In this document: in pieces, positions 50,686 through 60,215 of the stretch
Layout: every line of letters begins with the position of its first letter
How positions within the stretch are numbered: position 1 is the first letter of the stretch
Origin: JANWZL01 sp041640815
Lineage (GTDB): Bacteria; Pseudomonadota; Gammaproteobacteria; Burkholderiales; Thiobacillaceae
NCBI GenBank assembly: GCA_041640815.1
Contig: JBEPZO010000007.1
Coordinates: 1 to 63,049, forward strand
Direction: 5' to 3'
DNA length: 63,049 nucleotides
Translations under genes and position numbers: made by a program
The notes under the pieces: model-generated
The model's input: the letters and a program-made list of their open reading frames with translations, nothing else
What the model was told of the DNA's origin: nothing
The model's database searches: none

Positions 50686-51633
50686 ATGCACTGCTGGGGT
50701 GAGGGGAGCCGACCGCGTCTGCTCGAGGATGTGTATAGTGTGGTCCCAGATTCCTTCCGTATCGCCTGCTTAGCCTTCATCGACCACCTGCGCGCACGCC
50801 ATTACAGCCCGCGCACGCTCGCCCTCTATGCCGGGGATTTAGAGAGGTTGGCCGCCTGCGCCGGCGAGCGGCCGCCCGAGGCCCTGCAGCCACACGACCT
50901 GCGCCGCTGTCTGGCGCAACTCCATGCACGCGGTCACGCCCCGCGCAGCCTGGCGCGCATCCTCTCGGCCTGGCGCCGCTTTTATACCTGGCTGAGCCGG
51001 GAGGGCAGGGTGACGGCCAACCCTTGCTCCGGGCTGCGTCCACCCAAGGGGGAAAAGCGGCTGCCGCACACCCTCACCCCCGATGCCCTGGCGCACTTGC
51101 TCGACGGTCCGGCCGAGGCAGACCCCCTTGAGTTACGCGACCGAGCGATGTTCGAGCTCATGTACTCCTCTGGGCTGCGGCTGGCCGAGCTGGTCGGCCT
51201 TGACCTGGCCGACGTCGACCATACAAGCGGTGAGGTGACGGTCACCGGCAAGGGCCGCAAGACGCGCATCGTGCCGGTTGGCCGTGCGGCCTTGGCCGCT
51301 TTGTCGGCTTGGCTCAAGGTGCGGCCGCAGCTTGCCCGCGACGAGGCAGCGCTGTTCGTTGGCGCGCGTGGCGCACGCATCAGCCCGCGCGTGGTGCAGG
51401 CCCGGCTCAAGCGACTTGCCCGGGTGCGCGGCCTACACGAGCACATCCACCCACACGCCCTGCGCCATTCCTTTGCCTCACACGTCCTGCAGTCCTCCGG
51501 CGACCTGCGCGCGGTGCAAGAGATGCTCGGGCATGCCAGCCTATCCACCACGCAGGTGTACACGCATCTGGATTTCCAGCACCTGGCCAAGGTATACGAC
51601 CAGGCCCACCCGCGGGCGCGTAAGAAACGATAG
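50686..51633 (+). CDS. xerC: Tyrosine recombinase XerC
   Basis: Site-specific recombinase that, with XerD, resolves chromosome dimers at dif. Catalytic residues visible: Arg in SSGLRLAELVGLD, Lys in VTGKGRKTRIVP, His-x-x-Arg in HPHALRHSFASH, His in LGHASLSTTQ, and the nucleophilic Tyr in QVYTHLDFQHLAKVYD. The start is unsettled: ATG 50686 gives 315 residues with no ribosome-binding site, while GTG 50740 (after a GAGG) gives a length closer to the ~300-residue norm. Confidence 0.93.
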   Translation: MHCWGEGSRPRLLEDVYSVVPDSFRIACLAFIDHLRARHYSPRTLALYAGDLERLAACAGERPPEALQPHDLRRCLAQLHARGHAPRSLARILSAWRRFYTWLSREGRVTANPCSGLRPPKGEKRLPHTLTPDALAHLLDGPAEADPLELRDRAMFELMYSSGLRLAELVGLDLADVDHTSGEVTVTGKGRKTRIVPVGRAALAALSAWLKVRPQLARDEAALFVGARGARISPRVVQARLKRLARVRGLHEHIHPHALRHSFASHVLQSSGDLRAVQEMLGHASLSTTQVYTHLDFQHLAKVYDQAHPRARKKR

Positions 51634-51999
51634 CAGGGCACTACGCAAGAGCGCGGCTTTAGCCAGCCACCGCCGATTCTGCCCCGATCCACCCCTTGAA
51701 GGGGGGATACCAAGGCAGGGCCCCCACCCTGCAGTCTTCCCCCAAAAAGCCGTTATCGAGTTCAAGGCCGGTCACGACGCGAGGCGGCAGCGCTGAGGTT
51801 GAGGGCGGTCGCACGTGGGCTCGCGTGGTCCTGGCACCAAATCGCAAAGGGCAGGTCAAAGGGGTGATTTCCCGCCGACTTGCACATGGCATACACATTG
51901 CTAGTCTGAAATACGGTGCTGGGCGCCGGCCTGCTCCAACCGCGCCCTGCCCAGCAAGGCGGACGGCCGGCCATTGGTCCATCGCGTGAAGAGGTGAGC
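51634..51999 (+). other. 366-base region between xerC and prkA
   Basis: No gene supported. It contains a weak CCCCTTGAAGGGG inverted repeat near 51694 (possible end signal for xerC), a moderately GC-rich middle, the sigma54 promoter at 51887-51902, and about 85 bases of prkA leader. Upstream enhancer sites for a sigma54 activator would be expected around 51700-51830, but I cannot point to a clear palindrome. Confidence 0.55.
51887..51902 (+). promoter_or_regulatory. Sigma54 (RpoN) promoter of prkA-yeaH-spoVR
   Basis: TGGCATACACATTGCT matches the -24/-12 consensus TGGCAYR-N4-TTGCW at every defined position, with the correct spacing. It lies about 98 bases upstream of the prkA ATG. In E. coli yeaGH has been reported as RpoN/NtrC-controlled, which fits. 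Requires an enhancer-binding activator not visible here. Confidence 0.85.
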
Positions 52000-53919
52000 A
52001 TGAGCTTGTTCAACCAGTACATTGCCCGCTATCGCCGGGAAGAGGAGGAATACTCCCTGGAGGAGTACCTCGAGCTGTGCAAGAACGACCGCATGGCCTA
52101 TGCCACGGCAGCGGAGCGGATGCTGGCGGCCATCGGCGAGCCCGAGCTGGTGGACACGCGCAAAGATCCGCGCCTGTCGCGCATCTTCTCCAACAAGGTG
52201 ATCAAGGTCTACCCGGCCTTCAAGGATTTCTATGGCATGGAGGAGACCATCGAACAGATCGTCTCCTATTTCCGTCATGCCGCACAGGGTCTGGAAGAGA
52301 AAAAGCAGATCCTCTATCTGCTAGGCCCAGTGGGCGGTGGCAAGAGCTCGCTGGCGGAGAAGCTCAAGCACCTGATGGAGAAGGTGCCGTTCTACGCCAT
52401 CAAGGGCTCGCCGGTGAACGACTCCCCGCTCGCCCTCTTCTCCGCCGAAGAGGATGGCGAGATCCTGGAGCAGGAGTACGGCATCCCGCGGCGCTATCTG
52501 AACAAGGTGCTGTCGCCCTGGGCGGTGAAGCGGCTGCATGAGTATAACGGCGACATCACCAAATTCCGCGTCGTCAAGCGCTGGCCTTCGGTGCTCGGCC
52601 AGGTCGGCATCGCCAAGACCGAGCCGGGCGACGAGAACAACCAGGACATCTCCTCGCTGGTGGGCAAGGTGGACATCCGCAAGCTGGAAAAATATGCCCA
52701 GGACGACCCCGACGCCTACAGCTTCTCCGGCGGCCTCTGCCTGGCCAACCAGGGCCTGCTGGAGTTCGTGGAGATGTTCAAGGCGCCGATCAAGGTGCTG
52801 CATCCGCTGCTCACCGCCACCCAGGAGGGCAACTACAAGGGCACGGAGGGCTTCGGCGCCATCCCCTTCGACGGCATCATCCTCGCGCACAGCAACGAGA
52901 GCGAGTGGCAGGCCTTCCGCAACAACAAGAACAACGAGGCCTTCCTCGACCGCATCTACATCGTCAAGGTGCCCTACTGCCTGCGTGTGAGCGAGGAGGT
53001 GAAGATCTATCAAAAGCTGCTCCGCAACAGCTCGCTTGCCGAGGCGCCCTGCGCCCCCGGCACCCTGGAGATGCTGGCCCAGTTCTCGGTGCTCACGCGC
53101 CTGAAGGAGCCGGAAAATTCCAGCATCTATTCCAAGATGCGCGTCTACGATGGCGAAAACCTCAAGGACATCGACCCGAAGGCCAAGAGCTATCAGGAAT
53201 ACCGCGATTTCGCCGGCGTGGACGAGGGGATGACCGGCATCTCCACCCGTTTCGCCTTCAAGATCCTGTCCAAGGTGTTCAACTTCGACCACACCGAGAT
53301 CGCCGCCAACCCCGTGCACCTGCTCTATGTGTTGGAGCAGCAGATCGAGCAAGAGCAATTCCCGCCCGAGGTGGAGCGTCGCTACATCGCCTTCATCAAG
53401 GAATATCTCGCGCCGCGCTACGCCGAGTTCATCGAGAAGGAGCTACAGACCGCCTACCTCGAGTCCTACTCCGAATACGGCCAGAACATCTTCGACCGCT
53501 ATGTGACCTATGCCGACATGTGGATCCAGGACCAGGAGTACCGCGACCCGGACACTGGCGAGATCCTCGACCGAGCGCAGTTGAACGCCGAGCTGGAGAA
53601 GATCGAAAAACCGGCGGGCATCGCCAACCCGAAGGACTTCCGCCACGAGGTGGTCAATTTCGTGCTGCGGGCGCGAGCGCAGAACCAGGGCAAGAACCCG
53701 GCCTGGACGAGCTACGAGAAGCTGCGCACGGTGATCGAGAAACGCATGTTCTCCAACACCGAGGACCTGCTGCCGGTGATCTCGTTCAACGCCAAGGCCT
53801 CCAGCGAAGAGCAGAAGAAACACCAAGAGTTCGTGCAGCGCATGGTGGCCAAGGGCTATACCGAGAAGCAGGTGCGCCTGCTGGCCGAGTGGTATCTGCG
53901 GGCGCGCAAGGCGTCGTGA
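52000..53919 (+). CDS. prkA: PrkA/YeaG serine protein kinase-AAA protein
   Basis: Stress-linked AAA/kinase protein of 639 residues. The start is ATG 52000 (MSLFNQYIARYRREEEEYSLEEYL), with GAGGTGAG before it; the longer open frame upstream covers the promoter leader. Walker A GPVGGGKSS lies at residues 109-117, the PrkA C-terminal kinase-like domain follows, and length is close to E. coli YeaG (644). First gene of a three-gene unit with yeaH and spoVR, a partnership conserved across many bacteria and tied to starvation or nitrogen stress. Confidence 0.95.
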   Translation: MSLFNQYIARYRREEEEYSLEEYLELCKNDRMAYATAAERMLAAIGEPELVDTRKDPRLSRIFSNKVIKVYPAFKDFYGMEETIEQIVSYFRHAAQGLEEKKQILYLLGPVGGGKSSLAEKLKHLMEKVPFYAIKGSPVNDSPLALFSAEEDGEILEQEYGIPRRYLNKVLSPWAVKRLHEYNGDITKFRVVKRWPSVLGQVGIAKTEPGDENNQDISSLVGKVDIRKLEKYAQDDPDAYSFSGGLCLANQGLLEFVEMFKAPIKVLHPLLTATQEGNYKGTEGFGAIPFDGIILAHSNESEWQAFRNNKNNEAFLDRIYIVKVPYCLRVSEEVKIYQKLLRNSSLAEAPCAPGTLEMLAQFSVLTRLKEPENSSIYSKMRVYDGENLKDIDPKAKSYQEYRDFAGVDEGMTGISTRFAFKILSKVFNFDHTEIAANPVHLLYVLEQQIEQEQFPPEVERRYIAFIKEYLAPRYAEFIEKELQTAYLESYSEYGQNIFDRYVTYADMWIQDQEYRDPDTGEILDRAQLNAELEKIEKPAGIANPKDFRHEVVNFVLRARAQNQGKNPAWTSYEKLRTVIEKRMFSNTEDLLPVISFNAKASSEEQKKHQEFVQRMVAKGYTEKQVRLLAEWYLRARKAS

Positions 53920-53944
53920 CCGCTTTTGCAGGGGCTTGGGGCAG

Positions 53945-55210
53945 ATGAGCACCTTCGTCGATCGGCGGCTTGCAGGCAAGAACCGCAGCGCGGTGAACCG
54001 GCAGCGTTTCCTGCGCCGTTACAAGGCGCAGATCCGGCGCGCGGTGGCCGAGGCGGTGTCGGGGCGCAAGGTGGCCGATCTCGAGCGCGGCGAGAAGATC
54101 GCCATCCCGGCCAAGGACCTCAACGAACCCATCTTCCACCATGGGCCGGGCGGGCGGCGCACCATCGTGCATCCGGGCAACAAGGAGTTCGTCACCGGCG
54201 ACCGCATCGACCGGCCCGAGGGTGGCGGCGGACAAGGGGGCGGAGGCGGCTCGCCCGACGGCGAGGGCATGGACGAGTTCGTCTTCGAGCTCAGCAAAGA
54301 GGAGTTCATGAACTACTTCTTCGAGGACCTGGCCTTGCCGGACCTGGTGAAGAAGCAGTTGACCGCCATGCCGGAGGTCAAGCGGGTACGCGCCGGTTTC
54401 GTTCGCCAGGGCAACCCGTCCAACCTGCACGTGCTGCGCTCCATGCGGCAGGCCATTGGGCGGCGCCTGGCCATGGCGGCGGGGCCGCGCGAGCAGCTCC
54501 GGCAGGCGGAGCAAGCGCTGGCCGAGCTGGAGGCCAACGGCGAGGGCGGCAGCACCGAGGCTGAAGCCTTGCGCGCGCAGATCGCCGCCCTCAAGGCGCG
54601 TGTTGCCGCCATCCCTTACCTCGATACCTGGGATCTGCGCTACGCCCACCGCATCGATCAGCCGCAGCCGACCACGCAGGCGGTGATGTTCTGCATCATG
54701 GACGTGTCCGGCTCGATGGATGAAGAACGCAAAGACATCGCCAAGCGTTTCTTCATGCTGCTGTATCTGTTCCTCACGCGCAGCTACGAGAAGATCGACC
54801 TGGTCTTCATCCGCCATCACACCGTGGCCAAGGAGGTGGACGAGGAAGACTTCTTCTCATCGCGCGAGACTGGCGGCACGGTGGTCTCGAGCGCCCTGGA
54901 GCTGATGCTCGACATCATCCGCAGCCGCTATGCCAGCGGCGCGTGGAATATCTATGCGGCGCAGGCCTCCGACGGCGACAACTGGGAGGATGATTCGCCG
55001 CGCTGTCGCGATCTGTTGCTCGATGAAATCCTGCCCCTACTGCAGTATTACGCCTACGTCGAGATCCAGACCGAGCAGCCGCAGAGCCTGTGGCGGCAGT
55101 ATGAATACGTGAAGTCGGTCAGCCGTAACTTTGCCATGCAGCGCATCCACGGCTTGGCCGACATCTACCCCGTGTTCCGCGAATTGTTCAGGAAAAAGGT
55201 GACCGCGTGA
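53945..55210 (+). CDS. yeaH: YeaH/YhbH family VWA-domain protein
   Basis: Partner of PrkA/YeaG. 421 residues from ATG 53945 (MSTFVDRRLAGKNRSAVNRQRF); TTG 53936 is possible. A basic N-terminus is followed by a Gly-rich linker (about 93-106), a helical segment (about 183-223) and a von Willebrand A fold with the MIDAS motif DVSGSM (253-258). Its stop overlaps the spoVR start by four bases. The molecular function is unknown. Confidence 0.93.
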   Translation: MSTFVDRRLAGKNRSAVNRQRFLRRYKAQIRRAVAEAVSGRKVADLERGEKIAIPAKDLNEPIFHHGPGGRRTIVHPGNKEFVTGDRIDRPEGGGGQGGGGGSPDGEGMDEFVFELSKEEFMNYFFEDLALPDLVKKQLTAMPEVKRVRAGFVRQGNPSNLHVLRSMRQAIGRRLAMAAGPREQLRQAEQALAELEANGEGGSTEAEALRAQIAALKARVAAIPYLDTWDLRYAHRIDQPQPTTQAVMFCIMDVSGSMDEERKDIAKRFFMLLYLFLTRSYEKIDLVFIRHHTVAKEVDEEDFFSSRETGGTVVSSALELMLDIIRSRYASGAWNIYAAQASDGDNWEDDSPRCRDLLLDEILPLLQYYAYVEIQTEQPQSLWRQYEYVKSVSRNFAMQRIHGLADIYPVFRELFRKKVTA

Positions 55211-56790
55211 GCGCCGCGCACATCGACACCCCCACGCCCGCGCAGCCGCCGACGGCGGCGTCAAGTGCCCAGGCTGGCAACCGCCCCGGACAGGTCATCC
55301 GCCGGCGCTACCTCTCCGAGGGGTCTGACTGGACCTTCGACTTGTTGCGCCTGTATGACGAGGAGATCGCACGCGTTGCCGCGCATTACGGCCTGGACAC
55401 CTACCCGAACCAGATCGAGGTGATCACCTCTGAGCAGATGATCGACGCCTATTCCTCCGTCGGCATGCCCGTGGGCTATCACCACTGGAGTTTCGGCAAG
55501 CGCTTCATGGCCACGCAGAAGAGCTACAAGCGCGGCCACATGGGTCTGGCCTACGAGATCGTGATCAACTCCAACCCCTGCATCGCCTATCTCATGGAAG
55601 AAAACACCATGACCATGCAGGCGTTGGTGATCGCGCATGCCTGCTACGGCCACAACTCATTCTTCAAGGGCAACTATCTGTTCCGCACCTGGACCGATGC
55701 CGAGGGCATCCTGGACTATCTCGTCTTTGCGCGCAATTACGTCGCCGAGTGCGAGGAACGGCATGGCGAGGAGGCGGTGGAAGAGATCCTAGACTCCTGC
55801 CACGCCCTGATGAACTATGGCGTCGACCGCTACAAGCGTCCGGCGCGGCTGTCGATGGCCAAGGAACAAGCCCGCCAGCGTGAACGTGAGGCCTATTTGC
55901 AATCCCAGGTCAACGACCTGTGGCGCACGCTGCCGCCCAAGGAGGCGGCGGCGAAGGCGCGTAAGGAGGAGCGTTTTCCCGCCGAACCGCAGGAGAACCT
56001 GCTCTATTTCATCGAAAAGCACGCCCCCCGCCTGGAGCCATGGCAGCGCGAGCTGGTGCGCATCGTGCGCAAGATCGCGCAATACTTCTATCCCCAGCGT
56101 CAGACCCAGGTGATGAACGAGGGCTGGGCCACCTTCTGGCACTATACCTTGCTCAACCACCTGTATGAGGAGGGCAAGCTCACCGACGGCTTCATGCTCG
56201 AGTTCCTGCAGTCGCACACCAACGTCGTCTATCAACCGCCCTATTACAGCCGTGCCTATCGCGGCATCAACCCCTATGCGTTGGGCTTTGCCATGTTCCG
56301 CGACATCCGGCGCATCTGCGAGCACCCCACCGAGGAAGACCGGCGCTGGTTTCCCGATATCGCAGGCGGCGACTGGCTGAAGACCCTGGACTTCGCCATG
56401 CGCAACTTCAAGGACGACAGCTTCATCGCCCAGTTCCTCTCACCCCACTTGATCCGGGAGATGAAGCTGTTCGCCGTGCTCGATGACGAGCAAAAGGAGC
56501 AGCTGGAGATCATTGCCATTCACGACGACGCCGGCTATCAGACGATACGCCAGCTGTTGGCCGAGCAGTACAACTTGGGCAGCCGGGAACCCAACATCCA
56601 GGTCTGGAACGCCGATATCTATGGCGACCGCTCGCTCACCCTGCGCCACTACATGCATAACCGCCGGCCCCTCGGCGAATCGACGCCTGAGATGCTCAAG
56701 CATGTTGCCCGGCTGTGGGGCTATGACGTGCGCATCGAGAGCGTGGACGAAAGCGGTCGGGTTGAGCTCATCAGCGAGTGCCGAGTCTGA
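55207..56790 (+). CDS. SpoVR/YcgB family protein
   Basis: 527-residue cytoplasmic protein, slightly longer than E. coli YcgB (510). GTG start coupled to yeaH. It contains the family's YPNQIEVITSEQMIDAYSSVGMP, HWSFGKRF and NEGWATFWHYTLLNHLYE motifs; His and Glu residues in these could bind a metal, but no reaction is established. The family was named from a Bacillus spore-cortex protein, and no sporulation is implied here. Last gene of the RpoN-driven unit; convergent with the M1 gene. Confidence 0.93.
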   Translation: MSAAHIDTPTPAQPPTAASSAQAGNRPGQVIRRRYLSEGSDWTFDLLRLYDEEIARVAAHYGLDTYPNQIEVITSEQMIDAYSSVGMPVGYHHWSFGKRFMATQKSYKRGHMGLAYEIVINSNPCIAYLMEENTMTMQALVIAHACYGHNSFFKGNYLFRTWTDAEGILDYLVFARNYVAECEERHGEEAVEEILDSCHALMNYGVDRYKRPARLSMAKEQARQREREAYLQSQVNDLWRTLPPKEAAAKARKEERFPAEPQENLLYFIEKHAPRLEPWQRELVRIVRKIAQYFYPQRQTQVMNEGWATFWHYTLLNHLYEEGKLTDGFMLEFLQSHTNVVYQPPYYSRAYRGINPYALGFAMFRDIRRICEHPTEEDRRWFPDIAGGDWLKTLDFAMRNFKDDSFIAQFLSPHLIREMKLFAVLDDEQKEQLEIIAIHDDAGYQTIRQLLAEQYNLGSREPNIQVWNADIYGDRSLTLRHYMHNRRPLGESTPEMLKHVARLWGYDVRIESVDESGRVELISECRV

Positions 56791-56816
56791 CCGACGGCAT
56801 GGCGGCATGCAGGCGC

Positions 56817-58829
56817 TCATGGCTGCCGCGGCCAATCACCCTGGTAGGTCACCGCTAGGCGCTCGCTCCGAGCGGGCCAGACGCCCTTGTCCAGGGCGCG
56901 AGGGCCCTCGAAGACCAGCCAGCTCTGCCGGCCATAGTGCGGGAGCGGCCGATTCAGGGCAGCGAGTGCGGCCGGGTTGGCAGCGCTCACCACCGCATAG
57001 GGGCGGCCGCCCGCATCACGTCCAGCCCAGACGAGGGCAGTACCTCGGCCGGCGAGCCCCGGCGGTCTGGAGGGTAGGCCCAAGCGCTCAAGCATTCGTG
57101 CCACGCCAGCATGGCTGCCGGTAATCAGCAGGGCGGCGCCGTCCGGCGGCTGCCCGGTGCTCGCGACCAGCACAGGCTCGCTATCCAGGACACGGGCGGC
57201 AAGCTGCTGCCCGGCCGCCTGCCATGCGACATCCTCGTCCGCGCGCAGCAAGGCCGTGCGCGGTGCGACGAACACCTCGCGCAGGATGGGCGGCAGCAGG
57301 GCGGGCTCAAGGCGACGCCAGAGCCGATAGTCCGGGTCCAGCTCCACGGCCTGGACCAGTCCCTTGACCGGCAGGGTCACTGTGGTGCGCGGGCCAGCAA
57401 GCGTCACGCGCCGCTGCTCCGTGCGGTCGGGATAAACGCGTAGCGTAACCGGCACGCTCAGGGCATAGGGCTCGCCGGCTTGTTCCAGCGTAAGCCTGAG
57501 GCGCTCGCCGCGCATCTCCGCCGCGACGAGGCGCACCCGCGCCGCACCGCGTCGGTGCACCCACTGGTGGAAGAACGTATCGAGCTCGCGGCCGGCCGCA
57601 TCGGCGAAGGCCTGCTTGACTTCCGCCCAGCCGGCAGTGCGAAAGCGATGACGCTCCCAGAGCAGCTTCAAGCCGCGCTCGAAGGCCTCGTTGCCGATCT
57701 CGTCGCGCAGCATGAGGAACACCATGGCCGCCTTGCCGTAGCCAACGATGGAGGAGATGCCGTGGCGACGCGAGGTGAAATCGCTCAAGGCGATGTCCTC
57801 ACCCTCGGGAATGGCTGCCAGGTCTCGCAACCACGCGAGCCGCATCTCGCGCGCCGCATCCGCCGACTCGTCCTCCTTGAAGGCGTAATCGGCCAGGAAG
57901 GTGGTCAGGCCTTCGGACCAGTTGCCCTTACCCCAGTCGGGGTAGACGCCATTGCCCCACCAATTGTGCAGCACCTCGTGGCCCAAGGAGGTAGCGCGCA
58001 GGAAAGGTAGTCGCAGCACCTCACGTCCCAGATAGGTCAGGCTGGGCATGCCGAAACCGGTCGGCAGGGGGCTGGAGACGACGCCGAAGTCGTCGAACGG
58101 ATAGGGGCCGATCAGACGGCTGTAGCGCTCGATATAGCGCGCCGAGTTGGCGAGATAGTCAGCGGCCAGGTGGGCTAGCTCCGGGTGAAACCAGGTGCGG
58201 ATACGAACACGGCGATTGCCGACCAAGTCCAGCGTGCGCTCGCTCACCACATAGGGGCCCGCCATCAGGTCGATGCCTTCGGCCGGATAGGGAAAATCGT
58301 ACTGCGCCATGTATCCCGCCGCTTGATCCGACTCGCGTTGCAGATTCCCAGGTACCAGCCCCTTCTGGCCCTTGGGCAAGGACAGGCGTACGCGATAGGC
58401 AAACGGCACGCCTGGGTCTGGGTACCAGCCCGAGCCGGCGGGCAGGAAGCTGCCCTCGATGCTGGCGCTGGGCGGCAGGCGTCCCAGCACCTGGCGGTGA
58501 TCGGCCTGCGGCAGGGGGGCGAGGCGTCCCTTGTATTCGACCAGCAGGCGCTGGCCGGCCGTCAGACTCACCCCTTCCCCGGCAGCCGACACAGGCAGGG
58601 TGCGACCGTCGAGTTCGAGGCGGCTGATGCGCAGGCCCGGGGCGAGTCCGAAGCGGACGGGGCCGTCGAGGCCGGTGAGTACGGCACGGGCGGAGAGTTC
58701 GCGGCTGTCTGGCTCCAGGCGCACGTCCAACTCCAGCCTGGGCCCTGCCGCACACGCCGCCAGCGCAGCCCCCAGCAGGATGGCGGCCACGACCCGCCCC
58801 AGCAGGCGATGCGGTGACACCAGCCTCAT
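56817..58829 (-). CDS. M1-family-like metallopeptidase lipoprotein
   Basis: Predicted lipid-anchored zinc peptidase of 670 residues. Signal peptide with lipobox LAAC at about 22-26. The zinc site is HEVLH (284-288) with Glu306 in NWSEG; the spacing from the second His to the Glu is one residue shorter than in classical HEXXHX18E M1 enzymes. The region after ~430 is beta-rich and unassigned. Overlaps the end of the upstream chaN-like gene by four bases, so both are probably one operon of envelope proteins. Substrate unknown. Confidence 0.85.
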   Translation of the reverse strand: MRLVSPHRLLGRVVAAILLGAALAACAAGPRLELDVRLEPDSRELSARAVLTGLDGPVRFGLAPGLRISRLELDGRTLPVSAAGEGVSLTAGQRLLVEYKGRLAPLPQADHRQVLGRLPPSASIEGSFLPAGSGWYPDPGVPFAYRVRLSLPKGQKGLVPGNLQRESDQAAGYMAQYDFPYPAEGIDLMAGPYVVSERTLDLVGNRRVRIRTWFHPELAHLAADYLANSARYIERYSRLIGPYPFDDFGVVSSPLPTGFGMPSLTYLGREVLRLPFLRATSLGHEVLHNWWGNGVYPDWGKGNWSEGLTTFLADYAFKEDESADAAREMRLAWLRDLAAIPEGEDIALSDFTSRRHGISSIVGYGKAAMVFLMLRDEIGNEAFERGLKLLWERHRFRTAGWAEVKQAFADAAGRELDTFFHQWVHRRGAARVRLVAAEMRGERLRLTLEQAGEPYALSVPVTLRVYPDRTEQRRVTLAGPRTTVTLPVKGLVQAVELDPDYRLWRRLEPALLPPILREVFVAPRTALLRADEDVAWQAAGQQLAARVLDSEPVLVASTGQPPDGAALLITGSHAGVARMLERLGLPSRPPGLAGRGTALVWAGRDAGGRPYAVVSAANPAALAALNRPLPHYGRQSWLVFEGPRALDKGVWPARSERLAVTYQGDWPRQP

Positions 58830-60070
58830 GGTGCCGGCGGAAAGCGCACGACGATCTCCAAATCCTGGCCGTCGCGGCGTACTTTGAGCGGCAGCCAGGT
58901 CCCCGGCGCCGAGCGGTCCACGGTCTGGCGCATGAGCTGGGGTGAGCGCACGGCCACGCCGGCCGCCTCCACCACCACGTCACCGACCTTCAGGCCCGCC
59001 CGTTCCGCCAGGCTGCCCGCCGTGACCGCGGCGATGCGCACTCCCGCAGCGGCCGTTTCCATGGTGATGCCCAGCCGTGGCGGATTGGGCCGCGGCGCCT
59101 GCACGACATAGGCGGCATCGGCCAGACCGGGCGGGAGGTCCTCACACGGCGCCCGCCCCTCCCAGGTCAACAGATTGGCCACACGGCTTATCCCCAGATC
59201 CTTGAGTTGATGGGCGACACCATGCCCGAAGCGCACATGGCCAGCGCCCATGATGCCCACCACCAACGCCTCGGGTTCGCGTTCGAGATAGTCTGCAATG
59301 GCCGCCGCCATGGCGCGATCCCAGGTCGCCTGGGCCTCGACGAAGCGCTCGAAGGCCGCTTCGTCGCGCCGTTTTTCCGGGTGATGATCGTAGACCTGAC
59401 GCAGCAACTCGCGGTAGGCCGGCGATGGCGGCGCTGGTCGCGTCAACCCTTCGCGCTGCGCCGGCGGCACCCCCTCCCAGCCGTGAGCATCTACCGCCGC
59501 GACCAGACTGCGCTCTACGTTCAGCGCCAGCATCGGCAGGCGGTTCATGCGCGCATAATGGAACAGCGGCAAATAATGCTGGGCGTCGTAGCCCCACACC
59601 CGCTGCCACTCGCTAGCGCGCAGGAATTCCTCCTCGCTCAGCTCACCAGCGACCCAACGGTCGAGTACCGGCTGCAGCCGCCGCGGAAACATCTCGAAGC
59701 CGATGGCCAGACGCGGTTTGCGGGCGTGTAGCTGCGCCAGGGTGTGCAACTGCCAGCGATGGTCCTCGGCGCTGTCGTGGGTCTCGCCCAGCAGCACCAC
59801 CTGCTTGGTCGTCAGCCAGTCGAGCAGGGCGCTCGGCTCGGCCTGCTGCACGCGACCACTGACCTCGCGCACAAGCCAGCTGCCCGGTTTGCCGCAGGGC
59901 TTGGTTGGCTTGCCGGCATCGGCCTCGGCGCTATGCACTGTCATGCCCGAGCGGTCCGAGGTCGGTGCGGCATTGGCGTTCTGCGCCGCCCCGAGCGTAT
60001 CTTCGGCAATACAGCCAACGAGCGGTAGAAGAAGGAAAAGCAGGGCGAGAGACAGGATGAGTTTGTGCAT
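58826..60070 (-). CDS. ChaN-like (haem-binding) lipoprotein fused to a PDZ domain
   Basis: 414 residues from ATG at 60070, chosen because MHKLILSLALLFLLLPLVGC gives a good signal peptide with lipobox LVGC (Cys20). The ChaN domain (about 60-320) carries VVLLGETHDSAEDH, GFEMFPRRLQP and GIMGAGHVRFG. A C-terminal PDZ (about 331-414) contains the AGSLAERAGLKVGDVVV loop. ChaN proteins in Campylobacter bind haem dimers; iron or haem handling is inferred. A second potential start lies further upstream, but it lacks a signal peptide. Confidence 0.85.
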   Translation of the reverse strand: MHKLILSLALLFLLLPLVGCIAEDTLGAAQNANAAPTSDRSGMTVHSAEADAGKPTKPCGKPGSWLVREVSGRVQQAEPSALLDWLTTKQVVLLGETHDSAEDHRWQLHTLAQLHARKPRLAIGFEMFPRRLQPVLDRWVAGELSEEEFLRASEWQRVWGYDAQHYLPLFHYARMNRLPMLALNVERSLVAAVDAHGWEGVPPAQREGLTRPAPPSPAYRELLRQVYDHHPEKRRDEAAFERFVEAQATWDRAMAAAIADYLEREPEALVVGIMGAGHVRFGHGVAHQLKDLGISRVANLLTWEGRAPCEDLPPGLADAAYVVQAPRPNPPRLGITMETAAAGVRIAAVTAGSLAERAGLKVGDVVVEAAGVAVRSPQLMRQTVDRSAPGTWLPLKVRRDGQDLEIVVRFPPAP

Positions 60071-60215
60071 GCTGGTGTGGACAATGCCTTGCTGCGCGAG
60101 TTCGGCTGCCGGCAACGAAGGGCGGCGAGCCCGTGCTGGATGGCGACCGTCATTCATGCTGCCGGCCGACGCAGCCAAGGCATAATGTCCGCGTCGACCA
60201 CCTCTTGAGCCGATC

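Noticed and set aside
51696..51989. Open frame over the prkA promoter region
   Set aside because: It spans the sigma54 promoter and has no conserved features; the prkA start is clearly at 52000.
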